Positions 33,959-47,650 are shown, counted from the first letter of the stretch. The stretch is DNA of 64,000 bases from Hysterangium stoloniferum (GCA_015178975.1 WHVD01000170.1:1-64000); one strand, 5' to 3'. Numbers and translations are program-made. Notes: generated by a model not told the origin, from the sequence alone.

Positions 33959-36900
33959 TCAGTCTACCATGATCCTTTGGGCTTCCACCTCCTCCTCATC
34001 TATGATCTCGTTTTGATGCCAGACAGCCCAGAGGCTATCACACTCTGGCCCGGCGACCACCGTCTCAATGATCTCCAATGCCAACTCTATCGCAGAAATT
34101 ACACATGAATCCGACACACTTTAGCTAACAACAAACGATCACATACCAGCAACAACTTCACACTCGCTTTTACACTCGCTTTCCAGCCATTCCGGTGCTT
34201 CTGCCCAAGATAGACGTCCAAAAGTCACGATAAACATATGAGTCACGCCGTTGAACGGTCCCGATAACCGGCTTGCTTCAACGAGCTTTCGTCCAAGTAT
34301 TGAGGATAATTCAAGCGTAAACAGCAAGTGATGTAAAAGATTGACGGCAATGAAAAGCATTTCAACCGTTCTGGACAGACATAGGTCGGATCAGCAGAAT
34401 AATAATATACAAACCGCACACACGTTTTAGCAAAGTCAGTAGACCCCATTACTGCGGGATCGTCCTCCCACAATAACCTCGACAGTTTCGTTATGCATAC
34501 GACCAGTGAGGGTGCAAGAGAAATGGATTCCAAGAGTAATGTGTGGGCATCACTATGAGAGTCGGCGAGAAGCTTAATTAAAGTGAACACCAGAAGGTGA
34601 GTCTTGTGTACCTACAACCAAACACGTCAGATTCCTAAAAAGGGGAAGCAGTAGAGAATTTCACTTCTTCGCCAATCGGCTCGACAAGAAAATGGCATAA
34701 TTTTTCGATTAACGGAATGCGCAACGTATTGTCTATATTCAATGCAATGCTCTCAATAGAGTTTGCATCGTCCGATGCAAGTAAATATCGAAATAAGACC
34801 CTATCTAAAAAAATAACAATAAAACATCACGCTAGGTAATGAGATTTAATGACTCACGGGAGGCGAGAAGAATCAACAATCGCAATGTGCGGCCTAATAG
34901 CTCCACAGATTGACCAGGATGGAGTAAAACGTCCAAAATAGCAGGGCGAGATATGATGCCTAATCTATAACCAAATTATTCCCATTCACACTAGTGCAAA
35001 TTGTCCCTCAACTCACTGTTCTATGAGACCATCCTTGACATTCCAACAAAGTGATTCCATCAATTCTACCACAGTAGTAGCTAAGTTTCTTTGTAAATCC
35101 GTCTTCTCCAGTTCCCCTGGAACATTGTCCTTGCCGGATACTAAATGCATTTGTACAACATTGCAAAGTACTGCAAGAAGTTGAGAGGGACCCTCAGGAT
35201 TTAATGGCCGGTCAAGAATATCGTTAGCGGTGGCTGCGCCAAGAAAAGGTGACAAGAACGTTGGAATACAGAGTGTGAGCAACGTTAAAAGATCTAGCAA
35301 CGCGAGTAGAGGCGGAATCTACCAGGCGTTTGTAAAATTTTCCCAGTGATGAGGCGAGAAAAGCAATAAGTATTAAAATAAGATAAATCAAAACGCCCGA
35401 ATAACTCACACATCCAGCACTGCACAGTATATCAGCAATTGTAACAAACGCGTTGGCGACTTTGTCCACAACCTCTTCCTCCCACTCGGAATCTTCGATA
35501 TGATACGTATGTCCGTGATTCGCGCCACACATCTCTAAAATAGTCTGGCAGGCGGCGGTATATGCCTGTCGGGCTTGAAATGATGTCTCTGATGGAAGAG
35601 CAGTGGAAAATAGCATCTGCAGAGTTAATACTCTTTGTAGAGGGGCCGTGTGAGTGAAAACAAGCCGTCGTAGCTGTCATTTGTGCAATAGTAAGTTACC
35701 TCCGCGGCAACAAAGGCTACATTAATACAAACCTCTTCTCCCCAATCAATACCTTCTTCAAGCATCTCTTCATCGTCTGCCCTTTCATTCGACTCCATAT
35801 ATATCCCTCCGCTCTCTGCAACATCCTTATCCACCATATCCTTAGCAGGACTACTATGTGGCGCAGAGTTCCGGTTATGACCATTCTGCGACATGTTCAT
35901 ATCAAAGTCCACCTCGACCGCCTTGCCTTTCCCTTTATCAGCCATCGGCCAATACACATCTTGATCCTGATCATTGTCCATACCGCCCGCCGGCATATAA
36001 AACGGATTACTTATACAATTATCCTCTGTATTCCGTTTTTTAGCCCTTGTTGGACTCTCAACAACAGGTTGTGTATCGGTGAAAGCATTATGAAACCCTT
36101 TGAACCGTAGGTTCCTAGATTCATCACGAGCTCGCGACCGACGGTCGCTCGTCGGCGACGACATTGGTCCGCCACCTTCTTCTACAACCTGATTTTGCTG
36201 GTCCTTCTTCGCTAGTAAAGGTCGACTATTCCGTTTCATTGTCGACGGGGGAAACGGCAATCTCGTCCGTGTTGGCGTCTCTGAGGCTGCTATGTTAAAA
36301 GCACTACTGTCCTTTGCAACACGTTTAGATCGAACTGAGCCCCAAGCAGGCTTACGAGTAGATGTTTCCATTTCATGTTGCTACATATACGATGCCTGTT
36401 AAAATGGAAAAAAGCCCATACGAATGAATAACCGAGCAAACCTTGAAAATAAGCCGTGTCGCCATACGCTCAGCCTCTTCTTTGAGTTTACTCTCCAAGT
36501 CGGCTTTGACCTTTTCACATGCTAAGATGTTAGCTCTGGCCTTTGCGGCGGCTTCTGCGTGTTCCTTCTTAGTCTGCAGAATATGTTAAAATCTTACCGC
36601 AAAAAATTTATGAGTACACTGGTAATAATATACCTTCTCGATTGTTTGCCGTAAAATAGTCACTTCCCCAGCTTTGACAACTTGTGCCTCTTGAGCCTCC
36701 CGAAGTGACTTCTGGATATTTATATTCACAACTTTCACCTATACATGGAAAATATATAGATTAGCCTATTTTCTTGCGAAACGGTTATAAAAATTCTACT
36801 TTCTCTAATTCCGCACGAAGTGACGCCAGCTCATCCTGAAAATCCGCAGCTCCCGATTGCACAGGCGGCATATTATTTTTAACGGATGGAATCGACGTGG

Positions 36901-37747
36901 ACCTTTCCGTCTGAGTTAAATTGTCAGAAAGGGCCTGTTCAATTAATCTTGTACGTCTTTGGCTAGCAGTTGGTTCATCCGAGTGTTCAGATGGAGCAGC
37001 AGTTGTAGCACGCCGGACAAGTTGTCTACGAGTAGCAACCGGTGGAGGGACGGGTCTAACAACTTCCTGTGATACAAGAGTACTATTTGAAGGCCGAGCC
37101 AATTCAATAGATCCAGAGCGCGACTTGAGGAATAATCGAGTACTTGACGTGGTTTGTTGGACAGACGGTGGAACATTCAAAGGTCTTTGCGTAGCAGCTG
37201 GGACGAGGGGAAGCTGAGACACAACACCGTGTATATGTGACACAGAACTAGATGAAGACCCAATGTTACTTTGGTCATGATCTACAGGATGATCCTGACG
37301 CTCTTGCACGCTTAACGTTGAAGGACCTGATACACTTTTGGGATTAGTCCCCATCTCCTTATCAGCCTCATGAGTAGCCATAACATATTTTCCGTCCGGC
37401 CCAACTCGAATGTCGAGATCATACCCCATGCTCTCCATTCTGCGAAGCTTAGTGGGAGCAGTCCGCATTGTCACATCATTCGCTAAAGGTTTTGGACGCG
37501 ACTCCGCCTCTCCATGGGATGTCTTCAATCTTTTCGATGGAGGCGCATTAGGCAACGCTTCACAATTACGCGATAGTGGTTGCGGTGGCTGTGGTATCAG
37601 GAGAGGATGAGGAACCACCAGTTGTGGTGGTGGAACCTGTGTTTGTGAAACAGAAGCAGTAAATCGCTCTTCAGTCTCCTGTATAGACGCTAGTGCTTCA
37701 TCGTCGAGGGTAAAAGAGTCATCGAAGTACTCGTCTGAGTCGTCCAT
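33959..37747 (-). CDS. DNA-damage checkpoint protein, ATRIP/Rad26-like
   Basis: It probably recruits the ATR-family kinase to RPA-coated single-stranded DNA. The N-terminus MDDSDEYFDDSFTLDDEAL is acidic, as in fungal Rad26/ATRIP, where such a motif binds RPA70. A long Pro/Ser-rich segment follows. A coiled coil at ~36830-36480 (DELASLRAELEKV ... EHAEAAAKARANIL) is next, then a conserved basic stretch (KPAWGSVRSKR). The remainder to 33959 is helical without catalytic motifs, as expected for the ATRIP C-terminus. The last exon after 34100 reads ...LALEIIETVVAGPECDSLW to the stop. An upstream in-frame ATG at 37786 is possible. Identification is by layout and local motifs, so it is not certain. 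Confidence 0.65.
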
Positions 37748-38084
37748 AAATCTCCGGCCACTTGCATGCAAATTTGTACCTTGCAAGTCTCATTCAGCGC
37801 CGACATCACGTGCAAACAAACGCGTCGCGTCTACAGATTATTTGGGAAATCCAAACAATTCCACAATATCCATCAAAAATATTTCAAATAATAATTTGCT
37901 TTAACACATGTAATGGACCGATTATCAGCACAAGATGTTTCGGTGGGTTGGTCAATGATGGGCGAATTGTCAAGGTAACGGTGTATTAGATGTCTAATTC
38001 CAGACTAGTCAACTCGAATTCCAAGAAACGGTCACTATACATCAACCCTCGCCTGAGGTATTTACTATCATCATATAATTGCTT

Positions 38085-39973
38085 CTAATCTTTGTTCGAG
38101 CACTTAGGAAGCGTTAAACAATTAATGTTTAATGTCTTCGCGAACAACTGACACAGCGTCGTAAACCAACCAATAAAATCTAGCATCGCAACCATAGTTG
38201 CAATCCATAAGTAGCCATATTCTAAACTCTTAGCATTGGGAAGGTATCTACACCCATCCTCAATCAGCGCAATCAATATACCATACATAAATAGTGTACT
38301 CACATTCCAAAAAACGGAAGATTAACCAAGATCGCACCCCCAATCAACGGTAGAAATGCCCCAGAATTGAACCACGGAAAAGGCGACATCGTCAAACGTG
38401 CCAGTATAACCCTAGGACCAAGCTTGCCGAACGTAAACGTCATTAAAAGCGCGAAGACAATCAACCCCCCCGTTTGGGAGGATCGAACGGCTGCAGGCCG
38501 ATTCACAATAACGCTATATGGGGACATTGCCCAAATTACTGCAAGGAGTATGTAGATGACGAATGGTATATGTTGTATGATTGCATCGCGGAATGTGAAG
38601 GTCTTTTTCTGTCGACTTGCTACATAGACGTTGTAGAGACTTGTCACCAGTCGTGATAAATCATTGCGATAATAAAACTGAAAATATAACTCACCATGCA
38701 GGGGTGTGAAGTACCACGGCGGCGAAGATTACGCTGCGTATTATTTAATTAACTGATTAACACTGGCTGATACTGGCTGGGGACACCTACAACCACGTAA
38801 AAACATCAATTAGACGTGCTGATTCCGATATGAACGGTGTAGAGATAAGAGAGGAGAAGGGACTGTTCCAAAATTGTGGCCCTTCTCAAATCATTTCAAT
38901 ATAATCCTTATTTCTAAAACGCTGTTGAACACACCATTATATCCAGCGGTTATTTGCACAGCGCAAGCTATTAGTATCCCTTCCGTTGGTCCATTGATGT
39001 AACCTAGATATAATGTGCCAGTATAATATTCTGAACAGCACTATCCGTAAATATCAACGAAAAGGGGAAGAGGTCAACAAACGGACCTTCCCATGTACTC
39101 TAAAGAAAAAAGGAAACCCATGTCAGAGAATATATCACTATTTGCATATAAGACGCACCAGCCACATTGGCAAAAGACCAATTAGGACCATAAACAGTCC
39201 CATCGGCGAGCTTCCAAGACCCAAGCAAGGGACTTGGATAAGTCCCCCCAGAGGGGTATTTAAACTATCGATCGTATGATCAAAAATGTGGCCTAGATAG
39301 GTGTAAATGAGGACATATCAGCGTTCCATGGGCACAACATTACCCAAAGCAGAAGATGATTTGGTCCGCCGTGCCTGCCGCCCGTCTACATCTGGAATGG
39401 GATATATACCAGTTCGAGGGTGTAATCAATGCAGCCGTTCAACTCACTGTCGAAAGTTTGATACAAGAAAAGTCCAAGTGCAAAGGAATAATAAACCCAG
39501 CTCGATGTCGGTCTGGCCAAATCAGGAATAAAAATGGCAACCGTGACAACACTGAATTCGAGAAGTGACCAGGAGTGCATTATGTCCATTTCACTCATAT
39601 ACATTTATGGAATGACTAACTTGATGAGTATAAATATCAAACCAAGTAGAGTGATAAGATTGGGGGCCATGCGCATGGGGAAGAATTTGACCGCCACATC
39701 CCAATCTGATAGATTGAGAATTTAGCAAAACAATCCTCGGAGGTAAGAAAGCATCGTACAATGTCGAAGGACTAATAGGCGTGTCAGAACAATTCTACTA
39801 CTTTGAACTATGACAAAACACACAATATTTTGTGACCGGCGACCTGTCAATGGCTACAGAAACCTTCGATATGGCTGTTCCTGAAGAGAAATCCATTCCT
39901 CACCAGAATAACGGTAGAATTTGAGATTATTGAGGGCTGAAGGTTGGAATAAAGGTTCCCATGGGTAAATCAT
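38085..39973 (-). CDS. CDP-alcohol phosphotransferase (choline/ethanolamine type)
   Basis: It transfers phosphocholine or phosphoethanolamine from CDP to diacylglycerol in the ER (Kennedy pathway). The start MIYPWEPLFQPSALNNLKFYRYS (39973) joins AIDRSPVTKY, then WDVAVKFFPMRMAPNLITLLG and SSWVYYSFALGLFLYQTFD. The catalytic motif is DG-RQ-AR-x8-G-x3-D-x3-D (DGRQARR...GHIFDHTID), split by an intron with correct spacing. STWEEYYTGTLYLGYINGPTEG and the later transmembrane segments (IPFVIYILLAV, PLIGGAILVNLPFFG, WIATMVAMLDFIG) match the family. About nine exons. It diverges from RPS23 with a 686-bp gap. Confidence 0.88.
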
Positions 39974-40659
39974 GATTTCTACCTACTCCGAAAAAAAAAG
40001 CGGGAAGACGGGTTAAACGGGCGGTCAAGGTATCTAAATTGTTAAAATGAATCCAGATATTCGGATTCGGCCGATGCCGGTGTTGTGTTTGGGCTACAAC
40101 TTGTACTTTCAATGTCGAAGTGCATTTAAAATTGATACCATCGGTGTAATTATAATGTATATATCATGGTGTACCTTCTCTCCCTAGATGCATATGTCCC
40201 TTTGATTAATTGGAGCGAATACTGTGATAATTCATTTGCAGGGACAACTTGCAATACACAGCAATAGTATGAGATGTATCCATCACGCGTTCACCCAAAG
40301 GTTGATCTTCGACTTGAGCCATAATGTGGTTTCTAGCATCCCAGGATTGTCTGTGCAGCAATTTTATACAGATGGTTGCCTTACAGCTAGGGCAAGTTCG
40401 TATTGTCCATGAAGACTAGTACTGGATAAATATAAATTAATCATGTGAATAAGATGAACAAGTGGGGAGTTACGCATGTCGTACACTGAAAACAGTAAAT
40501 GACCGTCGACTTTCTTCATTGCAAAAAAAATATTCTTAAACGTCTTATTCTTGAACAGACGTGACGTATAACGCGGGAGTCGCCGAGCGATCGGTGCAAC
40601 TACAATTTGACAAAGTTTGGAGTCCGACAACCTGTCTATAACGTCTTCAAGTTTCAACA

Positions 40660-41280
40660 ATGGGATCGAACAAGCCCCGCGGTCTTCAAGCAGCACGAAA
40701 ATTGCGCACTAGTCGCAGAGAAAACCGATGGGTCAGTTGTTGTTATCATATTTATTAACAAAATCTAACTTATCGAAACTTGCACGTTTCAAATGTCACT
40801 CTAGGCTGACAAGAGCTACAAGAAGCGGGCTCTTGGAAACTCCTACAAAACCTCACCCACTGGAGGTTCTTCCCATGCAAAGGGAATTGTTTTGGAAAAA
40901 GTTGGCGTTGAAGCCAAACAACCCAACTCTGCCATCCGCAAGTGTGTCAGGGTACAACTCATCAAGAATGGAAAGAAGGTCACTGCTTTCGTGCCTGTAA
41001 GTCTTCACAGAGTTATTGTTTGTGCTGGTCTAACCTATTGCGCAGAACGATGGTTGTCTAAACTTTGTTGACGAGAACGACGAGGTCCTTATCTCTGGTT
41101 TCGGTCGTCGCGGAAAGGCTAAGGGTGATATTCCTGGTGTGCGCTTCAAAGTCGTCAAGGTATCTGGCGTTGGTTTACTGGCACTGTGGAAGGAAAAGAA
41201 GGTCAGTAATACGATGATATCCCATTTCCTTACTTTTGCTCAGCTGGCTCTGTCTTTTCCAGGAGAAACCTCGTTCATAA
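40660..41280 (+). CDS. RPS23: 40S ribosomal protein S23 (uS12)
   Basis: It is a decoding-centre protein of the small ribosomal subunit. There are four exons: 40660-40731, 40805-40996, 41046-41201 and 41263-41280, with GT-AG introns. The protein reads [20 protein letters not shown], then [14 protein letters not shown], the universally conserved [15 protein letters not shown] loop (whose Pro is hydroxylated in eukaryotes), [30 protein letters not shown] and the C-terminal KEKPRS. The full expected length of about 145 residues is present. The last exon codes for only five residues and the stop. Confidence 0.98.
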
Positions 41281-41801
41281 ATATGTACCCGTGACATTTG
41301 CGCTATTGCCCACATGATTATGGTCATATTCACTTGCATGTTATGTTATGCATAAAAAAATCACACTTTTCCCTCTAATTGCCATAGTCAGTTTCCCATC
41401 TGATTCAAGAAAACGTTAGAGGAAACGTGAACCTCCATGCTGCTCCGCTGGTGGTACATACCCACATGGTTTTTGATCATGCAGATAGTTTGTGGATGGA
41501 TTCGATGCGCCAGTCATCAGCGAGAATCTTAGCTGTTCTCCATGCCGGGGTAAAAACCCAGCCGAAAATTAAGATTTTTTCTCTTTTTGCTACCTGATGA
41601 GTCCCATGAGTGAACTACAAGGACGCTCTTGGCAGAGTATAACGATGTGGAATAATGCACATTTGCCACGTGACATCACGCGTGTTGGTCCAAGTGCATG
41701 ACAGTCTTTGTCGCACGTCGTTTTTCATCTGACTCCTTGCCTCAGACCGACTTGTATTCTTGGCTCATAATTATAACACACGGCAGCACCGACAACTGAC
41801 A

Positions 41802-43016
41802 ATGGATGTGTTCGATAACTTTGGCTCTTTAGATGGTTTAATCCAAGGTACAGCTAATTCCTTGCGATTCGATAGGTTTTCACGTCTTATGTGCACGTCC
41901 CAAGTTATATACCACTCAACTTCATGTTTCATTCTCACCTCTAATGTCGAAATAGCCGCTTGGGTGATCGAACTGGGTCTTGTAGGGGGTAGTGGAAGGT
42001 GGTGGCGCGGCTCGTGGTCCAAAACGGACGTGCTCAAGTTCGCTGTGCGTTTACAGAATAAAATTGATCCATTCATATCATCAATAGAAAACCTTGCACT
42101 ATAATTTAGGGCTGCGACGTGACGGAAAAATATCTAGAAAACCTCGCATTGAAGTTATCCAACTATATTATTGCTGGCGAATTATCTATTACCGGTTGGT
42201 CCGACGAGAGTGAGCCGAATGTATCAGTATGTATTGCTCCTATAGACAAATGTCCCTATTTCCCTATACGTCATCCCTTCACGCTCTAGTTAAGAATTAA
42301 CCCAACCGATATATCCCCCATTGAAATCGACCTTAAACTGCTCCCCAGCACAGAAGGCGCCGCCCGAGCAACCAATATTCTTAAAGGGGTAAACCCATAC
42401 CTTCGATGCTAATCAAGCGTATATTGATTAAACTATCGGCACCCATCCTTCTTTAGGTCGCACTCCAAGCCCAATCTCATGGCTGTCGTCTTTTCGGCGC
42501 ACAAGCGCCCCCAAGTCCCGCTTTCTTACCTACGGCATTTAACCCTACCTCCAGTACGGCAGCTCATTGTTTTACACCTGAATCTAATGTTAAGTTAAAG
42601 CTCATCAATTTCAGAATCAAAATCAGCTCTAGCTGAGCCCTCTCAGGTAGCATCAACGTCAGTACGAAGGCCCAAGAAGGCCCAAGAACAAAACAAACAG
42701 CTAGAACTAGCTCAAGTACGTGTCCCCTCATATTAGTTCCTGGGTACTATAAATAACACGTGCCGAATCCACAGGAACGTATCAAACGGCTAGAAAACGA
42801 AGTAAACCTGGTCAAACAAGCCGCCATCGTGAGGGAAATAGACAGCACACCGAGTAATACACCCATTTCACTCCTGTCTAACCATTGGAATCATGTGATA
42901 TTGATATAAATCGTTTTACAGAACATGCAGCCCCTAAGCCGCCCAAGGGGGCCTCACGAGCGAACCCTACACGGCAGAAAAGGAAGATTGTGGAAGCAGA
43001 ATTTGAGAGCGACTAG
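41802..43016 (+). CDS. unrecognised spliced protein: small head, coiled coil, basic tail
   Basis: About seven exons can be joined. MDVFDNFGSLDGLIQ is followed by RWWRGSWSKTDVLKF, then CDVTEKYLENLALKLSNYII, INPTDISPIEIDLKLLPS, GCRLFGAQAPPSPAF, a coiled coil (QEQNKQLELAQ-ERIKRLENEVNLVKQAA) and the tail NPTRQKRKIVEAEFESD ending at 43016. I do not recognise the family. A folded N-terminal head, a short coiled coil and a basic tail with a late Phe is the layout of XLF/XRCC4/PAXX end-joining proteins, but no diagnostic motif proves it. It is convergent with the GCP gene, with a 121-bp gap. Confidence 0.55.
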
Positions 43017-43137
43017 TATCAATAGGCTCGGATTTGAATATCTAACGCCTCTGATCATAGTAACAGGACAATCAACATCAACCAACATACTCCATTACGA
43101 CTTGGGGGATAATTTTTTTTAATACGTTACTTCCTCC

Positions 43138-46100
43138 TCAAGCAAGTCTTTTTGTCCTCCTTTCCAAATTTTGTCGCCACCACCGAGTTGGATCTATCCT
43201 CGTCACAATGTCCTCCAAATATGACCGCCTCTCCGAGCCATCGTGCCTCCCTGGTAATTCCATTGCAATATCAAGTTCCGAGAAACCGCCTTTATGCTGG
43301 TCCCTGTCCTGTTCCTTCGCATGCATAGTTTGTATAATCCCGATCTAACAATGAACATTGAAAATGTACAGTCATTGATCAAAGACCCACAAAACACCAG
43401 CAAAAAGCGAACATGACTTACAAATCGAAACATCTTCTTTCGAAACGACCAATAAATCTCTTTAACCCGTTCGGCCCCTTCACTCTCGCTAACAGTAGCT
43501 GTCCTCAGATCAGCAAGCAACGCGCCAAATTGCAGCACAGCGTCCAACAGATCCCTCAATGCATCCCCTGCAGAACCCTGTGCCGTCCTTAGTAGACATG
43601 CGCTCAAAATCCGATCCAATAACTGTGAATGCGAGTCTCTCAAGGCAAAAACATTCGTGATGTCATGTTTTTGTTCTGCACTTTCTTGCATTCCGGCAGG
43701 CATGTCCTTGTCCTTGTCATTCCCCTCCAATTCAGAGTCAGCAGGAATACCTCGCTCATGGGGATTCTCGATATCAAGCTCCGACACCCTTGCAAGGTAG
43801 CTATCGAAATTCGCGCCAATCGCCGAATCGAAAATATAACCCGTAAATGACGTAACGAACGTCTGTATCTGAAACCGTAAGTCAATCAGCATGGCCTGCG
43901 CTTTCGGCGCATATGAAAAGACTGGTGTTTGTGATGTTGACGGTGTCGATGACGTGGAGGATTCGAAGAACTTGAATGCGCAGCGGTATGCCATTCGAGC
44001 GACCATTTCAGCTGTCAGAGGCAAGTGAGTCAAGTGATATACGGTAATTCAAGAAGGGGTGACAATGCGAAGTTGCAAAACGCACCCCGGAAAAGCCTAA
44101 GAACAAATGTGAAAACGCGCTGGTACTTGGATAATATGACTGGCGTAATAATGACATCGATAGGATGCGGGGCTTTATAATCCAAGTATAAAAAATCTAG
44201 TGCTCTGCATTGATGATGTCAATTGTGAGAATGTGAACCAACTAAACTGGGTTGGGAAAACTCACTCTATTGCTAGTAGAAAGTGAATTGTTGATCAGTC
44301 ACCGTCATCAAAAATACAAGACATCAACCACAACTCACACATCGGATTGAGCCACCTCCCTTTTCCATCCCCAACGGGTAAATCCCTCAATGCAAATCCC
44401 AACCTCACGCTCGCTTCCTTCCACACATTTTCCTGACTTCCGACCCCAGCACCGCTACCAGTAGCCATACCATCCACCCTTTCGTTAATCGAATCAACCA
44501 CAACACTCCTCAAGAAAAAACTAAGATCCGCGCCTCCAGGGGGCCACGTCCCACGTTGCGCCAATCCCAAGCCTAGCCCAATTCCATGTCGAAGACCATC
44601 GCCATCCTTGTCACCACCTTCACCACCACCCTCATTCCTAATCCCAAGCCTCTCCAAAGTCAACCCCACCTTCCCAGTCCCCATCTGCCCCCGCCTCTCC
44701 TCCGCTTCGTCCTCAAAAAGCGCATCAACAAGCCGTCTCTTAAACGGATAGTGAGTAAGCAAGAGATACGATTTCAATATCTCCAAATGTGCTTGTAACT
44801 GCAACGGACCAAGAAACAGCTTTAGAAGTGAGTTTGACAGAGTAGTCGTTCGTTCCATTAGTGGTTCTAGGACTAGTGCTGCTAGATGGGATAGTGTAGG
44901 CGTAAGAGGGGGGAGACGATGTGGAAAGGATGTGAGAAAGGATGAAGGGGAAGTGACTGGATTGGTGTTAGCATTGGAAAGTGTGGATAATTCAATGGAT
45001 GGGATGTGTGTTCCTGGTTCTAAATCGAATACCTTGAAATTTTCCAATCCCGGTGCGTAAGTGGTCAACGGTGGAATATGCTGATCCCGCTGATCCGGAG
45101 GCACACGACGATGGATATCATAATCCTCGGTATCGTGCTGTTCCAAGCTTGAAGATTGCTCGGCACCAGCTCCAGCACACATCCAAAGTCTCTCTACCTC
45201 CTCCTCACTCCAAACCCATTCACAATTCTTCACAAGTGGCGTAAAAGACAATTCATGCTCTGGATCCGCCGCGTGTAAAAGGCTCAAAGATTTCCGAGCC
45301 ACAGGAAGCGCCTCAACCAAGTCTTTCGGAAAAAAACTAGGTAACTGTTTTTCCCTGTCGTCATCCGCCGATATCGAACTAGGCTCCTCCTCGAAATCCA
45401 CTTCAAGATCATCCCGGTCAAGAAGGGTGGCATTGTCCGTACGAGTATAATTTTGAGCTGGGGTATTAAACTGTGCACCAAGACGAAGCCATGGAGCCCG
45501 CGATAAATCACATAATCCGATTGATTCGCCAACGTCATTGAAATAGTCCTTGGATGTTGCTGTTAATATATATGCTAACGCAGCGATGGTTTGCCTTGAT
45601 GCAGCTTGGTCTACATATTTTTGGAGACAGTCAAACGTGTGGGATAGGAGAGCAGCTGGGGATTCTGGCAGCATATCGTAAGGAGGATCTTGATGCTAAA
45701 AATAAACTTAGAGCTTTAGAGATTTCAAACTTAAGGGAATACATACCCGATGACATAGGGAAGCCAGCGCTGAAATTAATTCTTCATATTCAGAATAATG
45801 AGCCCAAATACTGGTAACATGATCAAGGGGGTAAGGAGGTTGACATGCCACTACTGTTCGTAAATGCACGAGAAGTGTCGACAAAGTATGGAGGAAAGCG
45901 TATAGAGTGGGATTGCCGTTCCTATTTGGGATTAGAAAAGTGAGTTTGAAATAATTACGAGGCAACTCGGGAAAAAAAAAGTTTCCGACACGCACTGACT
46001 CTTTAGCTTCATCACCATCATTTCGATGCGACGAAACTTAGTACCAATATTGAGAAAACGACCAATGATGCTGGAGTAAGAGGTACATTCCTTAGTAATG

Positions 46101-46858
46101 GCACCTTATGTGAATTGTTCATCGGAAACCCGTCATACCTCGCACTCGCAACACTATCCAATCCCTCAATAATCACCAAAATATTGGCGGCATCTTTGCC
46201 AGGTGAGGGGACAAACCGCTCCTCATTAGCATCCCAAATATAGAGAGGAGATGAATTACCCAGAACATTCATCAACAAATGCTTCAAAAGTTCTGTAGGC
46301 AAGACGTATCTTAGCTCTAAAGTAGGATCCTCTATGCGTGGTTGTACGCTTAGTTAAATTAAGCGGGTTGATCACAATGATGAGGAGTGGTGGTATTAGT
46401 GAACATACTGGTGTCTAACTGCATCAAAAACATCACTAGGTTGCTCTGATAGAAACGGGGTAGGAGCGGGTTTCCTAGGGAATGTTTGGCCGCAAAGAGC
46501 ATCCCAAGATAACACACGATTCTGGACATGAGTATTAACATTACTATAGACGTAAAAGCAATCAATTATGAACCTGAGGCGGCCTTTCCTCTTTATAAAC
46601 CCAAATATCTTCCTCGCTCTTCTCGACCTCATTTTCAACCATCTCTACTCCTTCTTCCTCCAGTGGTATATCTTCTCTGTATCCTGGAAGTGGCCGCACA
46701 TCTGAAATAGCTTCAACAATGGGATTCTGAGGACGTTCCTCAAGAGGCGGCACGAAAAAGAGAGGGTGGAGCTCGGGGAGTTTTCCAGACAATTGCGAAG
46801 GACCTATATCAAACAACGGTGGTAATGGACTAAATAAGTACTCATGGTCTGCCTCCAT
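43138..46858 (-). CDS. gamma-tubulin complex component (GCP/Spc97-Spc98 family, GCP4/5/6-like)
   Basis: It is a subunit of the gamma-tubulin ring complex that nucleates microtubules at spindle pole bodies. It starts MEADHEYLFSPLPPLF (46858). GRIP1-like parts include YEELISALASLCHRV, AALLSHTFDCLQKYVDQAAS and SKDYFNDVGESIGL. GRIP2-like parts include SNSLLKLFLGPLQLQAHLEILKSY, RRLVDALF, LDYKAPHPIDVIITP-type sequence near 44170, KYQRVFTFVLRL, and AVLQFGALLADL toward the end. Introns are spread through the gene. The exact GCP class was not resolved. Part of it (44882-46105) is copied at 59290-60499. Confidence 0.8.
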
Positions 46859-46992
46859 AGCGCGTTCCTTGAACTCCTACGGGTGCCCAGCGTTCGGAGA
46901 CGACTTTGAAGACCGCGTCGCGACCGGCGTCTCTTCGACACTACTGGTGAACCAGCTTTTGCCCCTATCATTTTCTATTCTGAAAACCTGCT

Positions 46993-47564
46993 ATGAAGGC
47001 CAATACTACGATTTCACCTCGGCTGGCCTCAACTTACCGCCTTTTCTTGCGCGGAATATCAGCCTCAGTGCTTCACCATGGTCCTACTAAGCGAACCTTG
47101 CGCAAGTTATACCGTAAGACATTCTCCGAAGCAAGGCAGGTAGAAGATAAGCTTTCCAGTACAGACGATTGCCAACCACGTGGAGAGCTCGAGCAATGGC
47201 TAGTAAAATGGAATCAGCGAAGTGAGGTCTTTTTACAAACTCCCACTCAAATCTCAACATTATAATATTTTCAGTCGATAATACTCTACATCTATTACAC
47301 AGTTCCGCCACAAACCGGGGGTTATCACATCATGTTACACGGAACTTAGGACTCTTGATGTCTGCCTATCTTCGAGAACCCAAGCGTCCAGTCTGGAATC
47401 CCCAAGCACCGCCTAAACTGCCGAAACCATTTGGGTCAAAGTCCTTGAAGCAAGATTCAAAGGCTTCATTCAATGCAATCGCATTCCGGACTTTGAGCGA
47501 AGCCGTGAGACTCGCCGAAGGATACGGAGATCTCACGTTGGGCACAATACCTCGACGCCGATAA
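46993..47564 (+). CDS. LYR-motif protein, probably mitochondrial
   Basis: Two exons join at about 47222/47275. The N-terminus is basic and hydroxyl-rich (RLASTYRLFLRGISASVLHHG), like a mitochondrial presequence. The LYR motif follows in TLRKLYRKTFSEARQVEDKL, then a short conserved C-terminal part (PKLPKPFGSKSLKQD) to the stop at 47562. LYR proteins act in respiratory-complex assembly or Fe-S delivery. It shares a 134-bp gap with the divergent GCP gene, so the promoter is likely shared. An upstream start in another frame near 46869 cannot be excluded. Confidence 0.65.
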
Positions 47565-47650
47565 GGGTCTATCTATCTTGTATAAAGAGACGACACTCCT
47601 ATGGCCCCGAGTACAATATAAATTAATCACTTTAACCTATGTAGGCGGCT

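Noticed and set aside
40364-40696. 110-codon minus-strand frame
   Set aside because: Overlaps the first exon and promoter of RPS23; no features of a protein.
41590-41740. Possible C/D-box snoRNA downstream of RPS23 (CTGATGA)
   Set aside because: No D box at a suitable distance and no terminal stem.
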